Source: an uncultured Sphingomonadales bacterium (GTDB lineage: Bacteria > Pseudomonadota > Alphaproteobacteria > Sphingomonadales > Sphingomonadaceae). Taken from it: DNA of 60,490 nucleotides. The stretch's first letter is position 1, and each line of letters opens with the position of its first letter. Made by a program: the position numbers and the translations under genes. The stretch is taken from positions 1 through 60,490 of the forward strand of contig CAINGT010000055.1 in NCBI GenBank assembly GCA_903848655.1, read 5' to 3'. A model generated the notes under the pieces. It ran no database searches. It saw nothing but the letters and a program-made list of their open reading frames with translations, and was not told the origin of the DNA. This document shows positions 53,026 through 60,490 of the stretch, piece by piece.

Positions 53026-53346
53026 TCAGACTATGGCCTCTAACCCCTTTCGGCTTACGATAGACAACAACCGTAGCGCCGGCCCGCCCGGGCGTTTGAC
53101 GCCGCGCTCCCATTCGGAGACAAGGTTTTTGGACACATTGAGATAACGCGCAAAAACTGGCTGTGAAACGCTCTCGCTTTCGCGGATCGCCTTGATCTCC
53201 TCTGGCATTAGCATCGGCGCGGGGATCAGACAGGCCGCATCGAATTCGCGCATCGTCTTCTTGTCGATGGCATCAATTTCGAAGGCGCCTTCCATCATCT
53301 GATGGATGGATGCCATCGCATCGCTCTTATAGACCTTCTTCGCCAC
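53026..53346 (-). CDS. XRE-family antitoxin (HigA-like)
   Basis: A 106-aa DNA-binding protein. After an N-terminal segment with SDAMASIHQMMEGAFEIDAI, the helix-turn-helix (MPEEIKAIRESESVSQPVFA, then RYLNVSKNLVSEWERGVKRP) is of the Xre type used by HigA-like antitoxins of the RelE class. It follows the toxin gene by 46 bp on the same strand, the toxin-first order of higBA-type modules. It should neutralise the toxin and repress the operon. Confidence 0.85.
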   Translation of the reverse strand: MAKKVYKSDAMASIHQMMEGAFEIDAIDKKTMREFDAACLIPAPMLMPEEIKAIRESESVSQPVFARYLNVSKNLVSEWERGVKRPGGPALRLLSIVSRKGLEAIV

Positions 53347-53392
53347 GATTCACCTCCAACAACCGCCCAGTTGCCACCAACGCATCCATTTG

Positions 53393-53749
53393 TTATTGCG
53401 AAAATTCAAGAAGTTCCTTGGCCGCCTTCTTGAATTCTGTCAGTTCGTCTGCATCCAGATTTGCCTTGTCGTTCTTGGCAAAGCCAAAAACAAAAATAGA
53501 CCGCGCACCTGATCGGAAGAATATTAGCGTCCGATATCCCCCCGACCTTCCTGCGCTTTCGCGCGCAACCCGTTGCTTGATCAACCCGCCACCTAAATCC
53601 GCGTCAATCAAGCCTCGCGTTGCGCGGTCGATTGCCGCGCACAAAGTGGCATCACTAATCCGTTCCTTCCGGGCAAACTTCGCGAACCACGAGTTCTTGT
53701 AGATCGTCACGCCTGAAATCTCACTCACGGTCGACCGCAAAGCTGTCAT
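53393..53749 (-). CDS. RelE/HigB-type toxin (addiction module killer)
   Basis: A toxin of about 105-118 aa. TIYKNSWFAKFARKERISDA begins the fold, then DADLGGGLIKQRVARESAGR, GGYRTLIFFRSG and SIFVFGFAKNDKANL, the signature of the RelE-like family that accompanies Xre antitoxins. Such toxins cleave mRNA at the ribosome. The frame opens at ATG 53749, but family alignment favours GTG 53710 (GTG-ACG-ATC-TAC) or GTG 53728, and TTGACA at 53768-53763 is so close to 53749 that a later start is plausible. The base composition of the module is lower in GC than the surroundings. Confidence 0.85.
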   Translation of the reverse strand: MTALRSTVSEISGVTIYKNSWFAKFARKERISDATLCAAIDRATRGLIDADLGGGLIKQRVARESAGRSGGYRTLIFFRSGARSIFVFGFAKNDKANLDADELTEFKKAAKELLEFSQ

Positions 53750-53875
53750 GCTTAGTATGATATGTCAAGATTTCAGCCCTCCATCGCCGCATGAATCAGG
53801 CAGCGATGACTTTACGTGGCAATCACGGTAACGCTGCGGTCGAGCCGAAAAATTCACTCGTTGCAGCATCGCACT

Positions 53876-54727
53876 TTACCGCAAGCCGAACCCGAGCAGC
53901 CGCAGCGCAGCTTTCAACCGGTCGCGGCCATTGAGCGCGGCGGCGTCGCGTCCGCGCGCGAGGATCAGTGCGCGCCAGCCTACCGGTTTCTGCGCTTGTG
54001 CGGTCTGAAAGGCGCGTGCGGTTTCGTCATAGCGGGCAATTGCGGGGCGCTGTCGTTCCAGCGCATATGTGTCGTGGTGCATCACTGCGGCTTGCGGCAG
54101 GCGCGGCTTGACCGCAGCGGGGTGGGCGGGGTCGGGAAGGCCGATCACCAGTCCGAATATGACCATTGCGCGCGGCGGCAACCCGACGAGCGCGGCCACT
54201 GCTTCGGGATGGTTGCGCATCGCGCCGATATAGACCGTGCCAAGCCCCAGCGATTCGGCGGCCACCACGGCATTTTGCGCGGCCAGCGAGGCGTCGATGG
54301 CGGCGACGACAAAGCTTTCGAGATAGTCATAGCCGTCTGCCGCCGCATCGGCATCGTGCGCGATCAGCCCGGCGCGCGCCAGATCGGCGATAAACAGCAG
54401 GATTACCGGCGCTTGCGCGATATGACGCTGCCCCCCGGCAAGCTCCGCCAACCGCGCACGTTTGTCAGCATCGCTGACCGCGACGACGCTCCACACTTGC
54501 AGGTTGGATGATGTTGCTGCCGATTGCGCGGCGGCCACGAGTGTTTCGATGGTGCCCGCAGGCAGCGCATCGGGCAAATAGGCGCGCACCGAGCGATGTG
54601 CCAGCAATCCGGCGATCACCGGGTTCCAGCGGATCGGGCCGGGTTGATCGGGGCCATAGCGCAAGGCGAGCGCGGCGGCGGCAAACTGCGGGTCATCAAG
54701 CGCCATTGGCCGACGGGTCCTTGTCAT
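53876..54727 (-). CDS. Nitroreductase family protein (NfsA/FMN-reductase-like)
   Basis: A 283-aa FMN-dependent nitroreductase-fold protein. LLAHRSVRAYLPDALPAGTIETLVAAAQSAATSSNLQVWSV in outline gives the HRSxRxY and SS-N-Q motifs; later GLGTVYIGAMRNHPEAVAALVGLPPRAMVIFGLVIGLP is of the NfsA/flavin reductase type, with a C-terminal lid. It would reduce nitroaromatics, quinones or flavin with NADPH. ATG at 54727 or the internal ATG at 54706 could start it. It is divergent from the efflux operon and not evidently linked to it. Confidence 0.88.
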   Translation of the reverse strand: MTRTRRPMALDDPQFAAAALALRYGPDQPGPIRWNPVIAGLLAHRSVRAYLPDALPAGTIETLVAAAQSAATSSNLQVWSVVAVSDADKRARLAELAGGQRHIAQAPVILLFIADLARAGLIAHDADAAADGYDYLESFVVAAIDASLAAQNAVVAAESLGLGTVYIGAMRNHPEAVAALVGLPPRAMVIFGLVIGLPDPAHPAAVKPRLPQAAVMHHDTYALERQRPAIARYDETARAFQTAQAQKPVGWRALILARGRDAAALNGRDRLKAALRLLGFGLR

Positions 54728-54834
54728 CGCTGGTGGGTGCGCGATGCGCTTTTCCGTATGTGGCAGACGATTGCAAATTTAAATTGGTCACACACTGGTC
54801 TGTGGCTTGTTGGTTGCGCCATGACGTAATAGCG

Positions 54835-56277
54835 GTGGCGCTTGTGGGGAATGGTCCGATCAGGTTTGCATGGAGCAAGCGCCTTGCCCTGACCGGCATC
54901 GTGGTGTTGGTCGGCGGATGTGTGCATATCCCGCCCGCGCCGGTCGATGTGGCGGCGCGCGCGGCGGCGCGGGTTAACGCGCCATTCGATGCCGCTGCGG
55001 CGCAGGCCAAAGCGGCTGCGCTGGCACCGGGGGTGCCGCGCCCGGCAGGCGGGTTTGACCGGCTTGCCTTGTTTGCGGCGATTCTCGATTCTGACCCACG
55101 CGTTGCAGCGGCGCGCGCGGCAGTGGCGGCGGCGCGGCGCGATGCGGCAGTGGCGCACAAGGCGGCAAGCCCGACACTCGGGCTGGCGGCTTCTTATACC
55201 AACGATGCGTCGCAACCTTCGCCCTGGCTGCTGTCGGCGGCGGCATCGGCACAACTCGATTTTGGCGCGCGCCGCAGCGGGCGGTTGCGCGGTGCGGATC
55301 TGGCGGTCGTGGCGGCGGGTTATGATTTGATCGAGACAGTCTGGGCCGAACGCACGGCGGCCAGTACCGGACTGGTCGATGTTATGGCGGGGACCCGTCA
55401 GCTCACGCTCGGTGACGAACTGGTGGCGCTTTATGACCGGCAATTGGTGGCAATGCGTGCGCGCGTCGCTGCCGGTGCCATGTCCTCGCTCGCGCTAGCA
55501 CCGGTACGCGCCATGCGCGCCGCAGCGGCGCGTGGCCGCGATGATGCGCGCGCACGGATCGCGGCAGGGCGTGCAGCAGTGGCGGCAGTGCTGGGTGTGC
55601 CAGTCACCGCGCTGTCCGGGGTGGCGCTCGATTGGGCCGATTTTGCCGATCCGCCCGCTGCCGCGCCGATCACCACCGATGACCGGCGCGCCGCGATGGC
55701 GCATCGCGCCGACGTGCTGAAAACACTCGTCGCTTATGAACAGGCCGAAGCCGCATTGCGCGTCGAATTGGCACGGCAGGTTCCGGCGATTGCGCTCGGG
55801 CCGGGTTATGGCTGGCAGGGCGGGCTGGTGACCGTGCCGTTTGCGCTCAATTTGCAATCGCCCGCGTTCGACCTCAACCGCAGCGCGATTCGCGCGGCAG
55901 AGGCGCATCGCGCGGCGGCAGGGCTGGTTATCGAAGCCGCGCTGGCCGATGCGCAAGGGGCCATCGAAAGCGCGTCGAGCGAGCGAGCTGCCGCGTGGGC
56001 GGCGCTCAAGCGGTTGACCGATGAAGAACTGCCGCAGGCGCGCATCGCCGCAGACCGGGCCGACGCGCAAGTGCGGTTGGGATCGATTGATCGCGCCGAT
56101 TGGGCTGCGGCCAAAGCCGCCGATGCCGCCGCGCGGCTGGCGGCGGTCGATGCGCTGACCCGGCTGCGGCAGGCGCAAATCAACCTTGAAGCGGCGTTGC
56201 GACGCCCGCTTGAAGGGCCAGAATTGCAGATTGCGGTGCGCAGCGATCCGGCGCTGGCAGGGGAGACATGGCCATGA
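54835..56277 (+). CDS. TolC-family outer-membrane efflux lipoprotein
   Basis: An outer-membrane factor of about 480 aa for the tripartite pump encoded behind it. A hydrophobic segment ends in the lipobox LVGGC (Cys29 from the GTG chosen), followed by long Ala-rich helices with TolC-type repeats (LDSDPRVAAARAAVAAARRD; SIDRADWAAAKAADAAARLA). The start is uncertain: GTG at 54835 or 54844 gives a sensible lipoprotein signal, while the longer frame to 54508 would overlap the divergent nitroreductase gene. The last 10 bp overlap the adaptor gene. Confidence 0.83.
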   Translation: MALVGNGPIRFAWSKRLALTGIVVLVGGCVHIPPAPVDVAARAAARVNAPFDAAAAQAKAAALAPGVPRPAGGFDRLALFAAILDSDPRVAAARAAVAAARRDAAVAHKAASPTLGLAASYTNDASQPSPWLLSAAASAQLDFGARRSGRLRGADLAVVAAGYDLIETVWAERTAASTGLVDVMAGTRQLTLGDELVALYDRQLVAMRARVAAGAMSSLALAPVRAMRAAAARGRDDARARIAAGRAAVAAVLGVPVTALSGVALDWADFADPPAAAPITTDDRRAAMAHRADVLKTLVAYEQAEAALRVELARQVPAIALGPGYGWQGGLVTVPFALNLQSPAFDLNRSAIRAAEAHRAAAGLVIEAALADAQGAIESASSERAAAWAALKRLTDEELPQARIAADRADAQVRLGSIDRADWAAAKAADAAARLAAVDALTRLRQAQINLEAALRRPLEGPELQIAVRSDPALAGETWP

Positions 56278-57269
56278 AGCGCTGGCAGGCGGGCGTGCTG
56301 CTGACATCCGGGCTGGTGCTCGGCGCACTCGGGATGCGGCTCGCGATGCCATTGCTGGCACCCGCGCCCAACCACCCGGCGGCAGAGCAAGAACCGGTGG
56401 GTGAGGGGCTGGAGGTTGCCCCCGACGTGCAGCGTCAGGCGGGAATCGTCGTCGCACCACTGGTGGCGCGCGATGTGGCCGGGCAGGCCGATGGCTATGC
56501 GCGTTCGCTCGATCCCGCGCCGTTGGGGGCGATGGCGGCCGAAATTGCAGCGGCCCGCGCCGTGCAGACCGGATCGGCGCGCGAACTGGCGCGCTTGACC
56601 GCGCTGGTTGCTGCCGATGCCGGGGCTACGCGCCACGATCTTGATGCTGCGCGTGCGCAAGCGGGGGCGGATCAGGCGCGGCTGACGCTGGCCTGTCAGC
56701 AGCCCGCGCTGCAATATGGCGCGGGGTTGGGGCGGTTGGGGTGTGACACGATGGCGCGGCTGGCAAGCCGTGCGGCGCAAGGACGGCTGGCGCTGATGCG
56801 GCTCGATTTTCCCGATGGCCCGCCGCCGTCCGGTAGCGTGGTCACCATCGATCTGGGCACTACCACTGCCAGCGCACGGGTGCTTGGCCCGGCAGTTGCG
56901 GGCGACACACAGTTGCAGACTGCCGGGGTGCTGGCGCTGCTCGAAGCACCTGGCGCGGCGCAAGCCGGGGTCGGGCGCGTGGTGGCTGCGCATTGGGCGA
57001 CCGGCGGGCAGACGCGCGGGGCAGTGATCCCGCGTGAGGCGGTGGTGCGCGCCGATGGGGCCTTGCAAGTCTATCGCGTGCTTGGGCCGAACCGGTTTGA
57101 ACGCATCGCCATCGACGGGCCAGCGACCGCGCCGGTCACCGAGGGCTGGTTCGTCGCCGCCGGTGGCGCGCTAAAGCCGGGGGATCGCGTGGTCGTGGCG
57201 GGCGCGGGCACGCTGCTGGGGCTGGAGCGGAGCGCAGGCGCGGGTGCTGGCGCAGGCGGGGACGACTAG
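56268..57269 (+). CDS. RND efflux periplasmic adaptor (membrane fusion protein)
   Basis: A 333-aa adaptor linking the RND pump to the outer-membrane factor. An N-terminal anchor (WQAGVLLTSGLVLGALGMRL) is followed by a helical hairpin (AAARAVQTGSARELARLTAL, LDAARAQAGADQARLTLA). Barrel domains follow, with VIPREAVVRADGALQVYRVL and ALKPGDRVVVAGAGTLLG near the C-terminus. It is shorter than CusB/CzcB (about 380-400 aa), and the N-terminal lipoyl half is hard to see, so that part may be reduced. The gene overlaps its neighbour upstream, and its stop is 4 bp before the pump start. Confidence 0.85.
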   Translation: MAMKRWQAGVLLTSGLVLGALGMRLAMPLLAPAPNHPAAEQEPVGEGLEVAPDVQRQAGIVVAPLVARDVAGQADGYARSLDPAPLGAMAAEIAAARAVQTGSARELARLTALVAADAGATRHDLDAARAQAGADQARLTLACQQPALQYGAGLGRLGCDTMARLASRAAQGRLALMRLDFPDGPPPSGSVVTIDLGTTTASARVLGPAVAGDTQLQTAGVLALLEAPGAAQAGVGRVVAAHWATGGQTRGAVIPREAVVRADGALQVYRVLGPNRFERIAIDGPATAPVTEGWFVAAGGALKPGDRVVVAGAGTLLGLERSAGAGAGAGGDD

Positions 57270-57273
57270 GCCG

Positions 57274-60200
57274 ATGCTGTTGTCGGTCATTCGCGCGTCC
57301 TTGCGCCATCCGTGGCTGGTCGTGCTGGGGGCGCTGGTCCTGCTGGGGTTTGGCGTCCAGACTTTGCGCCATGCAGCCTATGACGTGTTTCCCGACTTTG
57401 TCCCCGCGCAAGCCTCGATTCAGACCGAGGCGCCGGGCTTTTCACCGCGCCAGGTCGAAATGCTGGTCACCCGCCCGCTGGAGGCCGTGGTCAATGGTGC
57501 CAATGGCATAGCGACGGTGCGGTCGCAGTCGATTCAGGGCCTGTCAGTCATCGATGTCACGTTCAAGGACGGGCTCGATCCCTGGCAAGCGCGCCAGCAA
57601 GTCGCCGAAGCGCTGGCCGATGCCGCGCCGACGCTGGCCCCCGGAGTCGATCAGCCGCGCCTGTCGCCGATGGTGTCCGCGACGATGGACCTTATCAAGA
57701 TCGGGCTGGTATCGGATCGGCTTGATCCGATGCAGTTGCGCGATCTGGCGCAATGGACGGTGCGCCCGCGTCTCTTGGCCGCAGCCGGGGTGGCGCGAGT
57801 CAATGTGTTTGGCGGGCAGACCCGGCGGATCGAAGTCGCCGCCGATCCGGCGCGGTTGTATGCACGCGGGCTGGGGTTTGCCGATGTGCGCGATGCGGTT
57901 ACGCGCGCGGTGCGGGTCGATGGTGGCGGGTTTGCCGATACGCCCAATCAGCGCATTGTTATCGACCCCGGCCCCAGCGCAGACAGCGCCGATAGCATTG
58001 GGGCCGCCGTGGTCAGCACGGGTGCAGGGGGGAGCGTGCGCGTGCGCGATGTCGCGCAAGTGCGCGATCAGCCCGAGCCACCGGTGGGCGATGCGCTCAT
58101 CATGGGGCGGCCCGGGGTCTTGCTTACGGTTTCGAGCCAGTTTGGGGCCAACACGCGCGATGCCACGCGCGAAGCCGAAGCCGCGCTGGCCGAACTGACC
58201 CCGGCGCTGCACGCGCAAGGCGTGACGATTTACCCCGCGCTGCACCGCCCAGCCAATTTCATCGACGCCGCGCTGCACGGGCTGACCATCGATTTGCTTG
58301 TCGGCGCGGCGATGATCGCGCTCGTGCTGCTGGTGGTGTTGCGCGATGCGCGCGTCACGCTGATCGCCTTCGTGTCGATTCCGCTGTCGCTGCTGGCGGC
58401 GCTGATCGTGCTTGATCGCACAGGGCTGACGATCAACACGATGACGCTGGGCGGGCTGGCGGTGGCGCTCGGCGTGGTAATCGACGATGCGATTGTCGAT
58501 ATCGAAAACATCGTGCGACGGTTGCGCGGGGTCGATGACCGCAGCGCACGCGCCGCGATCATTGCCGCCGCATCGGTCGAAGTGCGTGCGCCAGTAGTCT
58601 ATGCGACATTCGTGCTGGTGTTGACAATGCTGCCGGTGATCGCGCTGACCGGGTTGCAGGGTGCGTTCTTTGCCCCGCTGGGGGTGGCATTCGTGCTGGC
58701 AACGCTGGCCTCGCTGGTCGTGGCGCTGACAGTGACCCCGGCGCTCGCGCTGCTACTGCTCGACGGGCGGGCACCGGCTGCCGAAGCGCGCTGGCTCGAC
58801 CGGTTGAAAAAGCATCATGCGCGCGGGCTGATCCGATTGAGTGACCACCCGCGCTTGGCCGGGGGGCTGGTCGGGCTGCTGGCGCTGGTGGTTGTGCTGG
58901 CCACGCCGCTGTTCGGCAGCGAACTGTTGCCCGCATTCCGCGAACGCCATTATGTCGTGCAAATCAGCGGGCCACCGGGGGCGTCGTTCGATTGGATGCG
59001 CCAGACGGGTGAGCGGCTCTCGCACAAGCTGCTGGCGCTGCCCGAGGTGCTTAGCGTTGAAGCGCAAATGGGGCGCGCGGCAGCGGGCGAAGATACTTGG
59101 CCGCCGGGCCGGGGTGAACTGCATGTGCGGCTGCGCGATGTCGGCGCGCGCGGCGAAGACCGCGCATTGGCGGGAATCCGCGCCGCGCTGGCGCAGACGC
59201 CGGGACTGCACAGCGAAGTCACGACATTTTTGGGGGATCGCATCAGCGAAAGCCTGTCGGGTGAAACCGCCGCCATCGCGATCAGCGTGCAAGGCGGCGA
59301 TTTGCCCACGCTCGACAAGCTGGCCGCGCAAGTGGCGGCGATCATGCGTGCCACCCCCGGCGCGGTCGATGTGCAAGTCAAGGCCGAACCCGGCAACCAG
59401 ATGCTGAGCGTGACGCTCGATCCGGTGCGCATGGCGCTCCACGGGGTTAGCCGGTCCGATGCCGGCGATGCCATCCGTGCCGCATTTGCGGGGATGGATG
59501 CGGGCGCGGTGGTGCTGGCTGACCGCACCATTCCGGTGGCGGTAACATTGCCCGAAACCATGCGCCGCGATCCGGAAATGCTGGGGGCCATGCTGGTGCG
59601 CGCCAGTGGGGGCCAAGCGGTGCGGCTGTCCGATATTGCCACGATTGCCGCAGGCGATGCGCGCGCGGTGATCGAACATCAGGGCGGCCAGCGCCGTCAG
59701 GTGATCACCGCCAATGCCGCACCGGGCCGCGATGTCGGCACCGTGGTTGCCACCGCGCAAGCCCGCATCGCCCGCTCGGTGATAATGCCGCCCGGAACAT
59801 TCCTGTCATGGGCAGGCACCGCCGAAGGCGCATCGGCGGCGCAAGCGCAGATCGCGCGCAATGTGGCGTTGGCCGCGCTGGCGATGATCGCGCTGCTGAT
59901 CGTCGCATTCGGCGGGGTGCGCCCGGCGCTGCTGATTCTGGCGGGGCTGCCGCTGGCGCTGTGTGGCGGGATGCTTGCGGTGGCGGCGGGGGGCGGCACC
60001 GTGTCGCTGGGCGCGCTCGTCGGGTTCATTTCGCTGTTCGGGATTTCGGCGCGCAATGCGATCTTGCTGGTCAGCCATGTCGATCACCTGATCGCTGAAG
60101 AAGGCGCGCCGTGGTCGTTCGCCACAGTGTTACGCGCCGCGCGCGAACGCGTGACGCCGATCCTGCTGACCGCGCTCGTCACCGGTTTTGCTTTGCTGCC

Positions 60201-60369
60201 GATTGCCGCCGAAAGCGGGCAGGCGGGCCGCGAAGTCGAAGGCCCGATGGCGCAAGTGATCCTTGGCGGCCTGGTAACCTCGCTCGCGCTCGTGCTGATG
60301 ATCCTGCCCGTGCTGATCTGGCGCTGGCGCTATGCCAATGGCCCGGTTTCGTTGGGGGAGGGGGGCTAA
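57274..60369 (+). CDS. RND efflux pump, heavy-metal (CzcA/CusA) type
   Basis: A 1031-aa inner-membrane proton-driven pump. The N-terminal VIRASLRHPWLVVLGALVLL helix and AAYDVFPDF are typical of the CzcA/CusA group. TM4 carries GVVIDDAIVDIENI (Asp404, Asp405, Asp409, Glu411), the proton relay of the metal subclass, and late SLFGISARNAILLVSHVDHL lies in TM11. The methionine pairs expected of a copper/silver pump are not obvious, so the substrate could be divalent cations or small organic molecules. Third gene of the operon, ended by dispersed repeat copy 6. Confidence 0.93.
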   Translation: MLLSVIRASLRHPWLVVLGALVLLGFGVQTLRHAAYDVFPDFVPAQASIQTEAPGFSPRQVEMLVTRPLEAVVNGANGIATVRSQSIQGLSVIDVTFKDGLDPWQARQQVAEALADAAPTLAPGVDQPRLSPMVSATMDLIKIGLVSDRLDPMQLRDLAQWTVRPRLLAAAGVARVNVFGGQTRRIEVAADPARLYARGLGFADVRDAVTRAVRVDGGGFADTPNQRIVIDPGPSADSADSIGAAVVSTGAGGSVRVRDVAQVRDQPEPPVGDALIMGRPGVLLTVSSQFGANTRDATREAEAALAELTPALHAQGVTIYPALHRPANFIDAALHGLTIDLLVGAAMIALVLLVVLRDARVTLIAFVSIPLSLLAALIVLDRTGLTINTMTLGGLAVALGVVIDDAIVDIENIVRRLRGVDDRSARAAIIAAASVEVRAPVVYATFVLVLTMLPVIALTGLQGAFFAPLGVAFVLATLASLVVALTVTPALALLLLDGRAPAAEARWLDRLKKHHARGLIRLSDHPRLAGGLVGLLALVVVLATPLFGSELLPAFRERHYVVQISGPPGASFDWMRQTGERLSHKLLALPEVLSVEAQMGRAAAGEDTWPPGRGELHVRLRDVGARGEDRALAGIRAALAQTPGLHSEVTTFLGDRISESLSGETAAIAISVQGGDLPTLDKLAAQVAAIMRATPGAVDVQVKAEPGNQMLSVTLDPVRMALHGVSRSDAGDAIRAAFAGMDAGAVVLADRTIPVAVTLPETMRRDPEMLGAMLVRASGGQAVRLSDIATIAAGDARAVIEHQGGQRRQVITANAAPGRDVGTVVATAQARIARSVIMPPGTFLSWAGTAEGASAAQAQIARNVALAALAMIALLIVAFGGVRPALLILAGLPLALCGGMLAVAAGGGTVSLGALVGFISLFGISARNAILLVSHVDHLIAEEGAPWSFATVLRAARERVTPILLTALVTGFALLPIAAESGQAGREVEGPMAQVILGGLVTSLALVLMILPVLIWRWRYANGPVSLGEGG

Positions 60370-60378
60370 ATGTGCGCT

Positions 60379-60490
60379 ACAGCGGAATGCGATTAGATTG
60401 AATCGCATTCCGCTGTAGAGTCTTTGTTTTCGCGTGATTTATTGCGAGCCGCAGGCCACCGAAGGTAAAAACCGGTTCCCACTTTTTACC
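60379..60490 (+). repeat. Dispersed palindromic repeat, copy 6 (cut by the window end)
   Basis: 112 bp visible. The main hairpin is perfect and closed by CTACAGCGG/CCGCTGTAG. The CCGCAGGCCACCGAAGGT segment is in the left arm, and the sequence reaches CCCACTTTTTACC at the window edge, so the mirror-image segment of copy 2 almost certainly follows. Confidence 0.9.

Noticed and set aside
53816..54511. 231-residue plus-strand frame opposite the nitroreductase gene
   Set aside because: Low-complexity Arg/Gly/His content without domains; the nitroreductase on the other strand is a clear family match.
1..60490. CRISPR arrays, insertion sequences, prophage genes, rRNA
   Set aside because: No regularly spaced direct repeats, transposase or integrase motifs, phage structural genes or rRNA stretches are visible in the window.

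Overview
The window looks like a chromosomal segment of a sphingomonad (Sphingomonadales, Alphaproteobacteria; Novosphingobium-like is my best guess). The reasons are the high GC content, the strongly GC-ending codons, the GGGAG-type ribosome binding sites, the MHS/DcaP/AtuA/Coq4-type gene content and the aromatic and alicyclic catabolic genes. I see no rRNA, phage, IS or CRISPR. There is one tRNA, tRNA-Glu(TTC), at 19.3 kb.

0-12.1 kb is a short-chain acyl (acetate/propionate) assimilation locus. A minus-strand run (DcaP-like porin, MHS-type MFS transporter, GNAT acetyltransferase, PrpE-type acyl-CoA ligase) diverges from an acetyl-CoA synthetase that is followed by a LuxR-type response regulator. 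The regulator ends tail-to-tail, with a 27-bp overlap, against an SLC5-domain hybrid histidine kinase. This is the layout of the CrbS/CrbR (MxtR/ErdR) acetate switch. The small acetyltransferase is a good candidate for controlling the two ligases by lysine acetylation.

12.1-23.3 kb is mostly housekeeping: an exopolysaccharide sugar transferase with a small secreted protein and a terminator; aroQ-accB-accC; pobR/pobA (4-hydroxybenzoate hydroxylation); tRNA-Glu; recJ; a flavodoxin-like protein; an unknown protein; and an AHH-nuclease-like protein. At 23.5-25.9 kb sits an orphan 792-residue protein with no recognised domain, bracketed by two direct copies of a dispersed repeat.

26.2-52.1 kb is a large catabolic supercluster. 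It has four SDRs, two tandem Lrp/AsnC regulators, a BaiCD/FadH-like Fe-S flavoenzyme, an OYE-type reductase, two NTF2/SnoaL-like proteins, a quinone-oxidoreductase-like MDR, a Baeyer-Villiger monooxygenase, a P450 with its 2Fe-2S ferredoxin, an EthD-domain protein, a KstD-like flavoprotein, an AtuA-family protein, two D-aminoacylase-like amidohydrolases and three paralogous Coq4-family proteins. The Coq4 genes keep the metal motif HDxxHx11E, and each lies beside, and twice overlaps, an amidohydrolase or AtuA gene. The enzyme set suggests breakdown of a cyclic ketone, steroid or terpenoid-like compound; the substrate cannot be read from sequence. The Coq4-hydrolase pairing is the best candidate for an undescribed system.

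52.1-53.8 kb is a less GC-rich patch holding an unknown membrane-anchored protein and a toxin-antitoxin pair (RelE-type toxin, XRE antitoxin). 53.9-60.4 kb has a nitroreductase and a TolC/MFP/RND tripartite efflux operon of the CzcA/CusA type.

Six copies of a roughly 105-145 bp palindromic repeat lie at gene ends across the window (14.5, 23.4, 26.1, 28.3, 36.6, 60.4 kb). Their main hairpin shows covariation, and a roughly 21-nt segment has been added to one or both arms of their second hairpin.
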